The notes under the pieces were generated by a model that was not told where the DNA came from, made no database searches, and saw only the letters and a list, made by a program, of their open reading frames with translations. A stretch of DNA of 64,000 nucleotides from NCBI GenBank assembly GCA_965217135.1, contig OZ244249.1:4030001-4094000 (forward strand), written 5' to 3'. This DNA comes from HXMU1420-2 sp017643305 (lineage in GTDB: Bacteria; Pseudomonadota; Alphaproteobacteria; Rhodobacterales; Rhodobacteraceae). The position numbers and the translations under genes were made by a program. Below are positions 17,340 through 25,605 of the stretch, piece by piece. Numbering within the stretch: the stretch's first letter is position 1; each line of letters starts with the position of its first letter.

Positions 17340-18245
17340 TCAGAAAGTTTCACCTGGCGCAATGGGCCGGCCCCGCAGAAACGTCCCCGCATCCTGCGCG
17401 GCCTTGCCAGCGCGTTGCAGGCGCAGCAGCCTAACGGCCCCTTCGCCGCAGGCAACGGCCAGCATGTCGTCCAGCACCGTACCCGGTTCCCCTTGCCCTT
17501 CGGCCAATTCGGAGGCCAGTAGCTTGATCCGTTCACCGTTCCGTTCGGTCCAAGCACCTGGAAAGGGTGACAGCCCCCGGATTTGGCGGTCCACCTGTTC
17601 GGCGGGCACAGTCCAGTCTATCTGCGCCTCGGCCTTGTCTATCTTGTGGGCATAGGTCACCCCCTGTTCCGACTGGGGGTCTGGTGTGAGCGTGTCGAGC
17701 CGGCTCAGTGTATCGACGATCAGCCGGGCGCCCATGGCAGACAGCCGGTCGTGCAACACATCGGTGGTGTCCTCTGGCGTGATCACTGTGGCCTCGCGCA
17801 TCAGAACCGGACCTGTGTCCAGCCCCGCCTCCATCTGCATGATGCAGACGCCGGTTTCTGCATCCCCCGCCATGATCGCCCGGTGGATCGGTGCGGCTCC
17901 ACGCCAGCGCGGCAGCAGGGAGGCGTGGATGTTCAGGCAACCCTTGCGCGGGGCGTCCAGAACGGCCTGCGGTAGGATCAGACCATATGCGACAACGACC
18001 GCGATATCGGCGTCAAGTGCGGCCAAGTCAGCCTGTGCTGCCACGTCGCGCAGACTGACAGGGTGGCGCACCTCCAGCCCCAGCTCCAGCGCGCGGGCAT
18101 GAACCGGCGTCAGGCGTTCTTTTTTGCCCCGCCCAGCCGGACGCGGGGGCTGGCAATAGACAGCGACAATCTGATGCCCGGCTTCGACGAGCGCGTTGAG
18201 CGCAGGCACCGAAAAGTCGGGCGTGCCCATAAAGACGACACGCAT
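17340..18245 (-). CDS. fmt: Methionyl-tRNA formyltransferase
   Basis: Formylates initiator Met-tRNA with 10-formyl-THF. Rossmann-type N-terminal domain with MRVVFMGTPDFSVPAL, the catalytic triad region NIHASLLPRWRGAAPI (Asn/His) and the following GVCIMQMEAGLDTGPVL; C-terminal OB-fold domain from about residue 207. It is the last gene of the def-def-def-maoC-fmt cluster, pairing formylation with deformylation, and follows maoC by 3 bp. Confidence 0.97.
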   Translation of the reverse strand: MRVVFMGTPDFSVPALNALVEAGHQIVAVYCQPPRPAGRGKKERLTPVHARALELGLEVRHPVSLRDVAAQADLAALDADIAVVVAYGLILPQAVLDAPRKGCLNIHASLLPRWRGAAPIHRAIMAGDAETGVCIMQMEAGLDTGPVLMREATVITPEDTTDVLHDRLSAMGARLIVDTLSRLDTLTPDPQSEQGVTYAHKIDKAEAQIDWTVPAEQVDRQIRGLSPFPGAWTERNGERIKLLASELAEGQGEPGTVLDDMLAVACGEGAVRLLRLQRAGKAAQDAGTFLRGRPIAPGETF

Positions 18246-18248
18246 GGC

Positions 18249-18713
18249 TCAGCCACCCTTGCGTGGGAAAATACCGTTGGAGATAAACTCCATCACCACA
18301 ATTCCATCCTGGTTCAAGACATTGATCTGGGATTTCACGATGCCGATCTCCGGACGGCTCTCTGATGGATGCAGGCCCACAACCTCGCTCCGGACGCTGA
18401 GCACATCTCCCGGATAAACCGGCCGCTTCCACCGCAGATCATCCACCCCGGCGCCGCCAAGCGACCGACCGGTTTTTTCCATGTTTTCAACCATCATGGC
18501 CATGGTCATGGCACAGGTGTGCCACCCACTGGCACAGAGCGCACCAAACAGCGAATCCTTGGCCGCTTCAGCATCCAGATGAAAGAATTGCGGGTCGTAT
18601 TTGCTGGCAAACTCGATCACCTCGGCCTCGGTCACCTCATAATGGCCAAACTCTTTCGTCTGCCCAATCTGGTACTGTTCGAACGGGATTAAATCTGTCT
18701 CTTGCTGCGCCAT
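18249..18713 (-). CDS. MaoC-like hot-dog dehydratase
   Basis: A 154-residue hot-dog protein of the MaoC/(R)-specific enoyl-CoA hydratase group. The active-site stretch FASKYDPQFFHLDAEAAKDSLFGALCASGWHT carries the Asp and His of the hydratase 2 motif (D..x..H..A..A..xxFG). A second typical strand is PVYPGDVLSVRSEVV. It is probably cytoplasmic and acts on an acyl-CoA. Its insertion between deformylase genes and fmt is odd functionally, but all genes are on one strand with gaps of 3-22 bp. Confidence 0.87.
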   Translation of the reverse strand: MAQQETDLIPFEQYQIGQTKEFGHYEVTEAEVIEFASKYDPQFFHLDAEAAKDSLFGALCASGWHTCAMTMAMMVENMEKTGRSLGGAGVDDLRWKRPVYPGDVLSVRSEVVGLHPSESRPEIGIVKSQINVLNQDGIVVMEFISNGIFPRKGG

Positions 18714-18735
18714 TGCGTATGCTCCTGCCTGTTCC

Positions 18736-19230
18736 TCAGCCCTTCTTGCGCGCCTTGCGCACCAGCATGTCGCGCTTCACCTTGGACAGCCGGTCGAAAT
18801 ACATGCGCCCGTTCAGATGGTCGATCTGGTGCTGCACGCTGGTAGATTCCAGGTCGCGAAATTCGCGCCGGTTGATCATCCCGTTTTCATCCAGATAGCG
18901 CACTGTCACAACGCGCGGACGCTCCAACCGGGCGGAAACGCCCGGCAGGTTCGGGCTGGCTTCATCATGCGCACGCATCTCGGATGAGGCTTCTATCACT
19001 TCCGGGTTGGCCAGACGCACTGCGCGCCCCCGCTCGGTGGAGCCATCCACCACTGCCAGCCGCAGCATCACGCCGATCTGGGGCGCAGCAAGGCCAACAC
19101 CAGGCATTGCCTCCATTGTATCGATCATATCGTCCCAGATCTGGCGGATCTCATCTGTGATCTCGTCAACCGGATTGGCAGGCGTCCGCAACCGTTTGTC
19201 CGGCCAAGGCAGGCATGGGCGAACGGTCAT
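18736..19230 (-). CDS. Peptide deformylase-like protein lacking catalytic residues
   Basis: A 164-residue paralogue of peptide deformylase. Motif 1 is intact (GVGLAAPQ, 44-51). Motif 2, normally EGCLS, reads E90-A-S-P-N, so the metal-ligand Cys is Ser92. Motif 3, normally HExxDH, reads HQIDH (134-138), so the catalytic Glu is Gln135. It should therefore be unable to deformylate by the usual mechanism and may bind peptides or ribosomes, or regulate the active copies. The start overlaps the previous def stop (ATGA). Apart from these sites the fold residues look well kept, which argues against simple decay. Confidence 0.88.
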   Translation of the reverse strand: MTVRPCLPWPDKRLRTPANPVDEITDEIRQIWDDMIDTMEAMPGVGLAAPQIGVMLRLAVVDGSTERGRAVRLANPEVIEASSEMRAHDEASPNLPGVSARLERPRVVTVRYLDENGMINRREFRDLESTSVQHQIDHLNGRMYFDRLSKVKRDMLVRKARKKG

Positions 19231-19724
19231 GACAGGTCTGCCAGATACGCGTCTTCCAGTTCCTGCCGCAGCGCAGGGTCGATCCGGTCGAATGTAACAA
19301 GACCGGCGAGATGATCCATTTCGTGTTGAATACAGCGCGCTTCGAACCCATCGAAATCATCCATGTGAATTTCACCGGTTTCAGACGTCCATTGCACCGT
19401 CACGGCCACCGGACGGGTCACCGGAACCAGAACACCGGGGATCGAAAGGCAGCCTTCTTCAGCGATCACATCGACTTTTTCGGAAGCCATAATCACCGGG
19501 TTCAGCATTGCACGCGGCTCCGGCTCCCCTTCTTTCCAGCCACAATCCATAACGAAGACCCGTGCCATTACACCGACCTGCGGGCCCGCCAGCCCACGCC
19601 CCTGCGCGGCGTACATCGTGTCGAACATGTCCGGGATGACCGATTGCAGCGCATCCACATCTGCCGGATCGGCCTTCTGGCTCAACCGCGGGTCGGGCCA
19701 TTGCACGATCGGCAAAACCGCCAT
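19227..19724 (-). CDS. def: Peptide deformylase (second copy)
   Basis: A 165-residue deformylase with metal and catalytic residues intact: EEGCLSIPG (Cys ligand) and QHEMDHL (two His ligands and catalytic Glu). Motif 1 is slightly altered, GRGLAGPQ instead of GxGLAAPQ. Removes N-formyl from nascent Met. The start overlaps the stop of the upstream canonical def as TGATG. The two active-looking copies differ enough that they may have different substrate preferences or metal stability. Confidence 0.92.
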   Translation of the reverse strand: MAVLPIVQWPDPRLSQKADPADVDALQSVIPDMFDTMYAAQGRGLAGPQVGVMARVFVMDCGWKEGEPEPRAMLNPVIMASEKVDVIAEEGCLSIPGVLVPVTRPVAVTVQWTSETGEIHMDDFDGFEARCIQHEMDHLAGLVTFDRIDPALRQELEDAYLADLS

Positions 19725-20242
19725 CAGGCGCGGGCCTTCTCGCGCTTGAGCTTCTGCATGCGCCGCGTGATGATCTGCCGTTTGATTGGTGTGAGATAGT
19801 CGATGAACAGCTTGCCGTTCAGGTGATCAATCTCGTGCTGTACACAAGTCGCCCACAGGCCACTGAAGGTTTCCGACTGCGGGTTGCCGTCCCGGTCCAG
19901 CCAGGCCACGTCTACCTCTGCCGGGCGTTTCACCTCGGCATATTGCTCCGGTATGGAAAGGCAGCCTTCGTCGTAAGTGCTCTGCTCATCCGACTTGGCC
20001 AAGATCTCGGGATTAAACATAACAAGCGGACGTGGCTCTTCGCCTTCCTCCTTAACGCAGTCCAGAACAATCAACCGCGTCAGCACGCCGACCTGTGGCG
20101 CGGCCAGCCCAATGCCCGGCGCGTCATACATGGTTTCCAGCATGTCATCGGCCAGCTTGCGCAGATCGTCGTCCATGTCGTCGACGGACGCGCAAACTTT
20201 CTTCAGCCTTGGATCGGGGTGCAGCAGGATTGGTCGCTTCAT
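19724..20242 (-). CDS. def: Peptide deformylase (canonical copy)
   Basis: Canonical type 1 deformylase of 172 residues with GIGLAAPQVG, EGCLSIPEQ and QHEIDHLNG motifs, and a Lys/Arg-rich C-terminal helix (RRMQKLKREKARA) that in this family contacts the ribosome. It is the first gene of the def-def-def-like-maoC-fmt operon and is divergent from the PatB-like gene across a 92-bp region that should hold both promoters. Confidence 0.96.
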   Translation of the reverse strand: MKRPILLHPDPRLKKVCASVDDMDDDLRKLADDMLETMYDAPGIGLAAPQVGVLTRLIVLDCVKEEGEEPRPLVMFNPEILAKSDEQSTYDEGCLSIPEQYAEVKRPAEVDVAWLDRDGNPQSETFSGLWATCVQHEIDHLNGKLFIDYLTPIKRQIITRRMQKLKREKARA

Positions 20243-20334
20243 GGACCCGATTTAGGCGATCCAGCCAGCCGCCGCAACGCCCCTTGAACCTTTGGAAAAA
20301 GCCGATAGCTTGCGGAGGTTCCAAGGAGTTACCC

Positions 20335-21507
20335 ATGAATTTTGACACACCTCCCAACCGAATCGGAACCCACAGCGTCAAGTGGGACGGAATGGAAGAC
20401 CGCTATGGCGTCTCCCCGCAGGACGGGTTGTCGATGTGGGTGGCAGACATGGATTTCCAGGCGCCACCTTGCGTGTTGGAACGGCTGCGCAACCTGACAG
20501 ATCAGGGTTTGTTCGGCTATTACGACAACAACCAACCGTATCTGGAGGCCATCCAGTGGTGGATGCAGAACCGCCATGGCTGGTCGATTGATCCGGATTG
20601 GGTGTTCACGACCACGGGTGTGGTGAATGGCGTTGGCATGTGCCTCGACGTCTATACTGCCCCCGGTGATGGCATTGTGCTGTTCACGCCAGTTTATCAC
20701 GCCTTTGCCCGGATCATCGAAGCCGCAGGCCGCAAGGTTGTGGAATGCGAAATGCCGGAAGACAACGGGCGGTACCAGATGGATTTCGCGGCGTGGGATG
20801 CGCAGATGACCGGGTCGGAAACCATGCTGATCCTGTGTTCGCCGCATAACCCCGGTGGGGCCGTCTGGACCCATGCGGAGTTGCTGGGCATCGCCGATTT
20901 CGCCAAGCGGCACAATCTGGTGATCTTGTCTGACGAAATTCACCAAGACCTGGTCTTTGCCGGACACAAACATATCCCGTTTGCCACGGTGGATAGTTCG
21001 ATCCTGGACCGCACGGTGATCCTGAACGCGCCGTCCAAGACCTTCAACATCGCGGGTCTGCACAACGGGAACGTTATCATTCCCGACCCCGATCTACGGG
21101 CCCGGTTTGCCGAACGGATTGGGGGGATTTACATCGCCTCCAACACGTTTGGGACGGCAGGGACCGAAGCTGCATATTCCCCGGATGGAGCCGCGTGGGT
21201 GGATGCGCTGATGGAGTATCTGGCAGGCAACAAAGCCGTATTCGACGCAGCCATTGCCGACATTCCCGGCCTGCGGTCGATGCCGTTGCAATCCACCTAT
21301 CTCAGTTGGGTCGATTTCGCCGGAACCGGCATGGACCGAGCTGAATTCACCCGCCGGGTCGAACAGGAAGCCAAGATTGCCGCCAACCACGGACCAACTT
21401 TTGGCAAAGGCGGAGAAAGCTGGCTGCGGTTCAACATTGGCACCCAGCGTTCGCGCATTGAAGAGGCCAGTGATCGACTGCGCCGGGCGTTTGCCGATCT
21501 GCAGTGA
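20335..21507 (+). CDS. MalY/PatB-family C-S lyase (cystathionine beta-lyase type)
   Basis: Fold-type I PLP enzyme of 390 residues in the MalY/PatB family, which cleaves the C-S bond of cystathionine or cysteine conjugates to pyruvate, ammonia and a thiol. Motifs are MWVADMDFQAPP, CSPHNPGGAVWT (PLP-contacting Asn), ILSDEIHQDLVF (Asp) and APSKTFNIAGLHNG (Schiff-base Lys). ATG 20335 is preceded by AAGGAG. The family's other members act in methionine metabolism or regulate maltose genes; PatB-type C-S lysis is the likely role here. Confidence 0.88.
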   Translation: MNFDTPPNRIGTHSVKWDGMEDRYGVSPQDGLSMWVADMDFQAPPCVLERLRNLTDQGLFGYYDNNQPYLEAIQWWMQNRHGWSIDPDWVFTTTGVVNGVGMCLDVYTAPGDGIVLFTPVYHAFARIIEAAGRKVVECEMPEDNGRYQMDFAAWDAQMTGSETMLILCSPHNPGGAVWTHAELLGIADFAKRHNLVILSDEIHQDLVFAGHKHIPFATVDSSILDRTVILNAPSKTFNIAGLHNGNVIIPDPDLRARFAERIGGIYIASNTFGTAGTEAAYSPDGAAWVDALMEYLAGNKAVFDAAIADIPGLRSMPLQSTYLSWVDFAGTGMDRAEFTRRVEQEAKIAANHGPTFGKGGESWLRFNIGTQRSRIEEASDRLRRAFADLQ

Positions 21508-21630
21508 CAATCCACTGAAGTGTCCGAGTTATTCGAAAAATGAACACAAGGAGACTTTAACAGTTTCCGTGCGCGTATATTGAACGAGATACATCCACAC
21601 TTGCCGGGACAGCGTGCTGAGACGTCAGCC

Positions 21631-21978
21631 CTATCGCGTCAGCAGAGCCACTGGAGCTTGCGGGTCCTTGAAGAAATCCACCGGGGCTTTGTCGGAGGCC
21701 GCGGTGCTGCGCTTGAATTCGTAGCGCATTTCACCGCCTTCCGCTTCGGAGGCGACGATCAGGCATTGGTATAGATGGTTGGCGCCATCAAACAGGTCTA
21801 CCAAACCGCGCAGGCCGGGTACCTTTCCTTCTTCGACGGCAAAGCCGCTTTTCCACATGCGCAGCACCGGAAACACATTGTCATCTGCCCGAACGCGCAG
21901 ACGGCTCGAACGGCGCAAACCGGCAATCCGCGCGGCTTCCATTCCTTCGCGCACTTCCTGCGATACAAATGTCGACAT
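21631..21978 (-). CDS. Conserved hypothetical protein, 115 residues
   Basis: I do not recognise a named family. The protein has a basic N-terminal third (GLRRSSRLRVRADD), a central VLRMWKSGFAVEEGKVPGLRGLVDLFDGANHLYQC segment and a C-terminal YEFKRSTAASDKAP. Codon use matches the neighbours and the start codon is 218 bp from the divergent GST gene, so it is probably real and could share its promoter region. No signal peptide or membrane span. The Arg-rich start followed by a beta-rich segment could be a small binding domain, but this is a guess. Confidence 0.65.
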   Translation of the reverse strand: MSTFVSQEVREGMEAARIAGLRRSSRLRVRADDNVFPVLRMWKSGFAVEEGKVPGLRGLVDLFDGANHLYQCLIVASEAEGGEMRYEFKRSTAASDKAPVDFFKDPQAPVALLTR

Positions 21979-22196
21979 GGCAGCCTCCCCAAACGCCCAA
22001 TAAAGAAACTGACCCCGATGGGCCTAAAATCAAGCATAAACTTTTCCCAATGTAAGCTTTGGCCTCCACCGTTGCGACACTGTGGCAGGACTTTCCACCC
22101 GTTCTGTGCATCCATGCACCGCCGCTGCGCGGGCAATCTGGCAACCATGTCGTTCAAAATCGCTATATGACAAAGGGAAATCGAACGGAGGATGGC

Positions 22197-23186
22197 ATGG
22201 GACATCTGGACAAAGGCACGTGGACCACGGCCAGCATCGACGCACTTGCCAAGGATGGCGCGTTCAAACGGGCGCAGAGCCAATTTCGCAACTGGATCAC
22301 CCCGGACGGCCAACCAGGCCCAACCGGAAAGGGCGGGTTCACACCCGATTCGGGCCGCTACCATTTGTATGTCAGCTATGCCTGCCCCTGGGCACATCGC
22401 ACGCTGATCTTCCGGCAGCTTAAGGATCTGGCCGATCATGTTTCCGTTTCCGCGGTGCATCCTGACATGCTGGACCGTGGCTGGACCTTCCGCACCGACG
22501 ACCACGGCGCCGCGGGTGACCACTTGTTTGGGTCCAGCTTCCTGCACGAAATCTACACCCGGGCGGACCCTTTCTATTCCGGTCGTGTGACCGTGCCGAT
22601 CCTTTGGGACAAGCAGCAGCACACCATCGTGTCGAATGAAAGCGCCGAGATTATCCGCATGTTCAATTCAGCTTTCAACGATCTCACCGGCAACCGGGCC
22701 GATTTCCGGCCTGAACCGCTGCAGGACGAGATTGAAGAGGTCAACGCGCGAATTTACGACACGCTGAACAATGGCGTTTACAAAAGCGGGTTTGCTTCCA
22801 CTCAGGACGCATATGAAGCCGCTGTCTACCCCCTGTTTGACACGCTGGACTGGCTGGAAGACCGCCTGTCCCGCCAACGCTATCTGATGGGTAATCAGGT
22901 AACCGAAGCAGATTGGCGGTTGTTCCCCACGCTGATCAGGTTCGACCCAGTGTATCACCTGCATTTCAAATGCAATCGTCGGCGGATATCCGATTATCCC
23001 GCCCTATGGGCCTATACACGCGAGTTGTATCAATGGCCGGGTGTTGCGGACACAGTGAACATGGACCATATCGTTCGCCATTATCACTACAGCCATGAAA
23101 GCATCAATCCGCACCGGATCATCCCGATCAACCCGGTTCTGGACCTTTCCGAACCGCATGGCCGCGATCAGCGCGACGTCGCATAA
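22197..23186 (+). CDS. Glutathionyl-hydroquinone reductase (xi-class GST)
   Basis: A 329-residue protein of the YqjG/ECM4 group, larger than ordinary GSTs. The active-site motif is YACPWAHR (catalytic Cys about residue 63), followed by the thioredoxin-like domain VPILWDKQQHTIVSNESAEIIRM with the family's ESAEI glutathione site, and a helical domain with DWLEDRLSRQRYLMGNQVTEADWRLFPTLIRFD. Such enzymes reductively remove glutathione from glutathionyl-hydroquinones. ATG 22197 follows CGGAGG. The last 19 bases overlap the convergent receiver gene. Confidence 0.92.
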   Translation: MGHLDKGTWTTASIDALAKDGAFKRAQSQFRNWITPDGQPGPTGKGGFTPDSGRYHLYVSYACPWAHRTLIFRQLKDLADHVSVSAVHPDMLDRGWTFRTDDHGAAGDHLFGSSFLHEIYTRADPFYSGRVTVPILWDKQQHTIVSNESAEIIRMFNSAFNDLTGNRADFRPEPLQDEIEEVNARIYDTLNNGVYKSGFASTQDAYEAAVYPLFDTLDWLEDRLSRQRYLMGNQVTEADWRLFPTLIRFDPVYHLHFKCNRRRISDYPALWAYTRELYQWPGVADTVNMDHIVRHYHYSHESINPHRIIPINPVLDLSEPHGRDQRDVA

Positions 23187-23530
23187 TGCTCCACCATCGC
23201 CGCCAGATCCTCTGGCGGCGTTTCGCTTTGCACATAGGCGCAGGCATTGGCGCTGTATGCAAAAATGGACCCATCCGAAAAAAAACTGGTGTTGGTGACA
23301 AAGATCACCCGCGCTTCGGGCCGCCGGTAGCTTGCGAAATCGGCCACAGACAACGCGCCGCCATCTTCCAAGACCAGATCCAGAACAATCAGATCATACG
23401 CGCAGCAACACAGCGCTTCGATCGCCGCGTTCTGGCTGGTAACAAGATCCACACTCAAACCCTGGCGCAGAAGGTGACGTTTCCATAATTGGCCCAGCTC
23501 CTGCTGGCGCTCTACAATCAAGACATTCAT
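23168..23530 (-). CDS. Receiver-only response regulator, atypical
   Basis: A 120-residue CheY-like domain with no output domain. The phospho-acceptor position Asp51 lies in DLIVLDLVLEDGG. Other catalytic positions are unusual: the beta-1 acidic pair is reduced to a single Glu7 (LIVERQQ), and the beta-5 Lys is replaced by Gln in AYVQSETP. It may be phosphorylated poorly or act without phosphorylation. Three consecutive Cys (41-43) are also odd. The gene overlaps the GST gene tail to tail by 19 bp. A CtrA-box-like site lies 77-92 bp upstream of its start. Confidence 0.75.
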   Translation of the reverse strand: MNVLIVERQQELGQLWKRHLLRQGLSVDLVTSQNAAIEALCCCAYDLIVLDLVLEDGGALSVADFASYRRPEARVIFVTNTSFFSDGSIFAYSANACAYVQSETPPEDLAAMVEHYATSR

Positions 23531-23606
23531 TGGACGTCTGGGTGCAGCCGTTGGTTGGTTTTGATTGCCTGCACCTCTTCCCTCCTTCCGTGATCCTCCG
23601 ACTCCG

Positions 23607-23621
23607 TTAACAAAAGGTTAA
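23607..23621. promoter_or_regulatory. CtrA-box-like site TTAA-N7-TTAA
   Basis: GTTAAC-AAAAG-GTTAAC contains the full CtrA consensus TTAA-N7-TTAA, in the divergent region between the receiver-only gene (start 23530) and cobC (start 23697). Its centre is about 84 bp from the receiver start and 83 bp from cobC. The match is exact but short, and CtrA binding is inferred. Confidence 0.45.
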
Positions 23622-23696
23622 CGCGCGTCAGGACAGGCGGGAGACCGCCGTGCAATTCCACTTGATGCATCCGTAATTTCCCGGCAGGTCTGCACC

Positions 23697-24662
23697 ATGC
23701 AAGCCGATGTTCCAAAGTCCCTCAACACCCCCCGCGACCATGGCGGTGGTATTGATGGTGCGCGTGCGGTCTATGGGGGAGAACGTGCTGATTGGCTTGA
23801 CCTTTCCACCGGGATAAATCCCGTGCCCTACCCCATCCCACCGATGCCAAAAGATGCCTGGACGGCCCTGCCCGATGCGGGCAGCCAGGACCGACTGATC
23901 GCTGCAGCGCGCGCGTTTTGGAACGTTCCGGATGGGGCGCAAATTCTTGCCGCACCGGGAGCCTCAGCCTTGATCGCACGCATTCCGGCGCTTGGTTGGA
24001 CAGACCGCGTTGCCATTCCCGGGCCCACATATAACGAACACGCCGCAGCTTTCCGTGCATCGGGCTGGACCGTAGAGACCGAAGGCAACGCCCCAGTTCG
24101 CGTGCTGGTGCACCCCAACAACCCCGACGGCAAATTATGGGAGCCTACCGATTTCGGCGATGAGCTGACCATCATCGATGAAAGCTTCTGCGACATTTGT
24201 CCGGATCGCAGTCTGGTTGATTTAGCCGGTAGGGAAAATGTTATCATACTGAAAAGTTTTGGTAAATTCTGGGGTCTTGCGGGTCTGCGGTTGGGCTTTG
24301 CAATTGGGGCCGATGCCACCATGTCTCGCCTTCAGGATATGCTGGGGCCATGGGCGGTTTCCGGCCCCGGCCTGCATGTCGGAGCCCTCGCGCTGGAGGA
24401 CAGGGACTGGGCCGATGCCACGCGCGCCCGGCTGCAGGCCGATGCAACCCAACTGGACGATCTGATGCAGCCTGCTGGCGCGCGCATTATTGGCGGCACC
24501 GATCTATTCCGCCTCTATCAGGTCGATAGTGCGGCGCAGTGGCAGGATCGGCTGGCCCAGAATCACATCTGGAGCCGTATTTTCCCCTATTCTGACCGAT
24601 GGCTGCGAATGGGTCTGCCCGACCCAGACGGATGGGGCCGTCTCCAGGACGCACTTGGATGA
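23697..24662 (+). CDS. cobC: Threonine-phosphate decarboxylase (CobC type)
   Basis: PLP enzyme of 321 residues that supplies aminopropanol phosphate for the cobalamin nucleotide loop. It opens with DHGGGIDGARAVYGG and DLSTGINPVPYP, the CobC/CobD signature, followed by APGASALI, HPNNPDGK (PLP Asn), IIDESFCD (PLP Asp) and ILKSFGKFWGLAGLRLG (Schiff-base Lys). The cbiB start overlaps its stop (ATGA), so the two consecutive steps of the pathway are translationally coupled. Confidence 0.9.
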   Translation: MQADVPKSLNTPRDHGGGIDGARAVYGGERADWLDLSTGINPVPYPIPPMPKDAWTALPDAGSQDRLIAAARAFWNVPDGAQILAAPGASALIARIPALGWTDRVAIPGPTYNEHAAAFRASGWTVETEGNAPVRVLVHPNNPDGKLWEPTDFGDELTIIDESFCDICPDRSLVDLAGRENVIILKSFGKFWGLAGLRLGFAIGADATMSRLQDMLGPWAVSGPGLHVGALALEDRDWADATRARLQADATQLDDLMQPAGARIIGGTDLFRLYQVDSAAQWQDRLAQNHIWSRIFPYSDRWLRMGLPDPDGWGRLQDALG

Positions 24663-25561
24663 CCGCGCTGGTTCTGGCTGCAGGCATGGCATTGGACGCC
24701 GCTTTTGGGGAACCAGCATGGCTGTGGAACCGGATCCGACACCCGGCTGTCATGCTTGGATTTTTGGTGTCCGCTTTAACCAAACGCCTGAACGCCGGCC
24801 CGCATCGGCGCTTGATGGGCGCAATCGCGGTCGTGATTCTGGTCGTGATCGCACTGATCATCGGTTTGCTGATCCAAACCCTGGGACCAGTGGCCGAGAC
24901 ACTAACCGTCGCCATCCTTCTAGCCCAGAAATCGCTGGTTCAGCACGTGACCGCCGTGGCCAACGCGTTGCGTCTGTCAGTGAGGGACGGGCGGATGTCC
25001 GTTGCAATGATTGTCAGCCGCGACACGCGCGACATGACACCGGCGCAGGTCAGCCGCGCAGCTATTGAAAGCGCAGCGGAGAACCTATCTGACGGGGTAA
25101 TCGCACCTGCATTCTGGTTTCTGCTGGGTGGCGCGCCGGGCATTGTTCTGTACAAAGCCATCAACACCGCTGACAGTATGATCGGCTACCGCACCCCCGA
25201 ATTCGAAGCGTTTGGCTGGGCCGCAGCACGTCTGGATGATGTCCTGAACCTGATCCCTGCCCGCCTGACTGCTCTGTTGGTCGCGGGACCAACCGGATGC
25301 GGTGACTGGCGCGGGATCATCCGGGATGCCGGACAGCACAAATCCCCAAACGCAGGCTGGCCTGAGGCGGCTATTTCCCGGCGTCTAGGCATCGCGCTGG
25401 CCGGACCGCGCGTGTATAACGGTACCCTTCGGCAACTGTCCTGGGTAAACGAAACCGCCCGCCGGGACATCGGCTCAAATGACATCGATGCAGCGGTCCA
25501 TGTTTTGTGGCGAACCTGGCTTTGGGCTTTGGTTGGCACCTTGGCCATTGCCCTGATCTAA
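24659..25561 (+). CDS. cbiB: Adenosylcobinamide-phosphate synthase
   Basis: Inner-membrane enzyme that joins aminopropanol phosphate to adenosylcobyric acid (called CobD in Pseudomonas nomenclature). The 300-residue protein has several hydrophobic segments and family motifs DAAFGEPAWLWNRIRHPAVMLG at the start, SRDTRDMTPAQVSRAAIESAAENLSDGVIAP (about 121-150) and KAINTADSMIGYR. ATG 24659 overlaps cobC. C-terminal membrane anchor present. Confidence 0.95.
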   Translation: MTALVLAAGMALDAAFGEPAWLWNRIRHPAVMLGFLVSALTKRLNAGPHRRLMGAIAVVILVVIALIIGLLIQTLGPVAETLTVAILLAQKSLVQHVTAVANALRLSVRDGRMSVAMIVSRDTRDMTPAQVSRAAIESAAENLSDGVIAPAFWFLLGGAPGIVLYKAINTADSMIGYRTPEFEAFGWAAARLDDVLNLIPARLTALLVAGPTGCGDWRGIIRDAGQHKSPNAGWPEAAISRRLGIALAGPRVYNGTLRQLSWVNETARRDIGSNDIDAAVHVLWRTWLWALVGTLAIALI

Positions 25562-25605
25562 TCTGTCCCGCTACTGTCATCCTACACGTTTCAAAGGGCT
25601 TTTTC

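Noticed and set aside
23636..23649. GGCGGGAGACCGCC upstream of cobC resembles the B12 box of a cobalamin riboswitch.
   Set aside because: The rest of the riboswitch core is not present in the 166-bp leader, so this is only a short similar palindrome.
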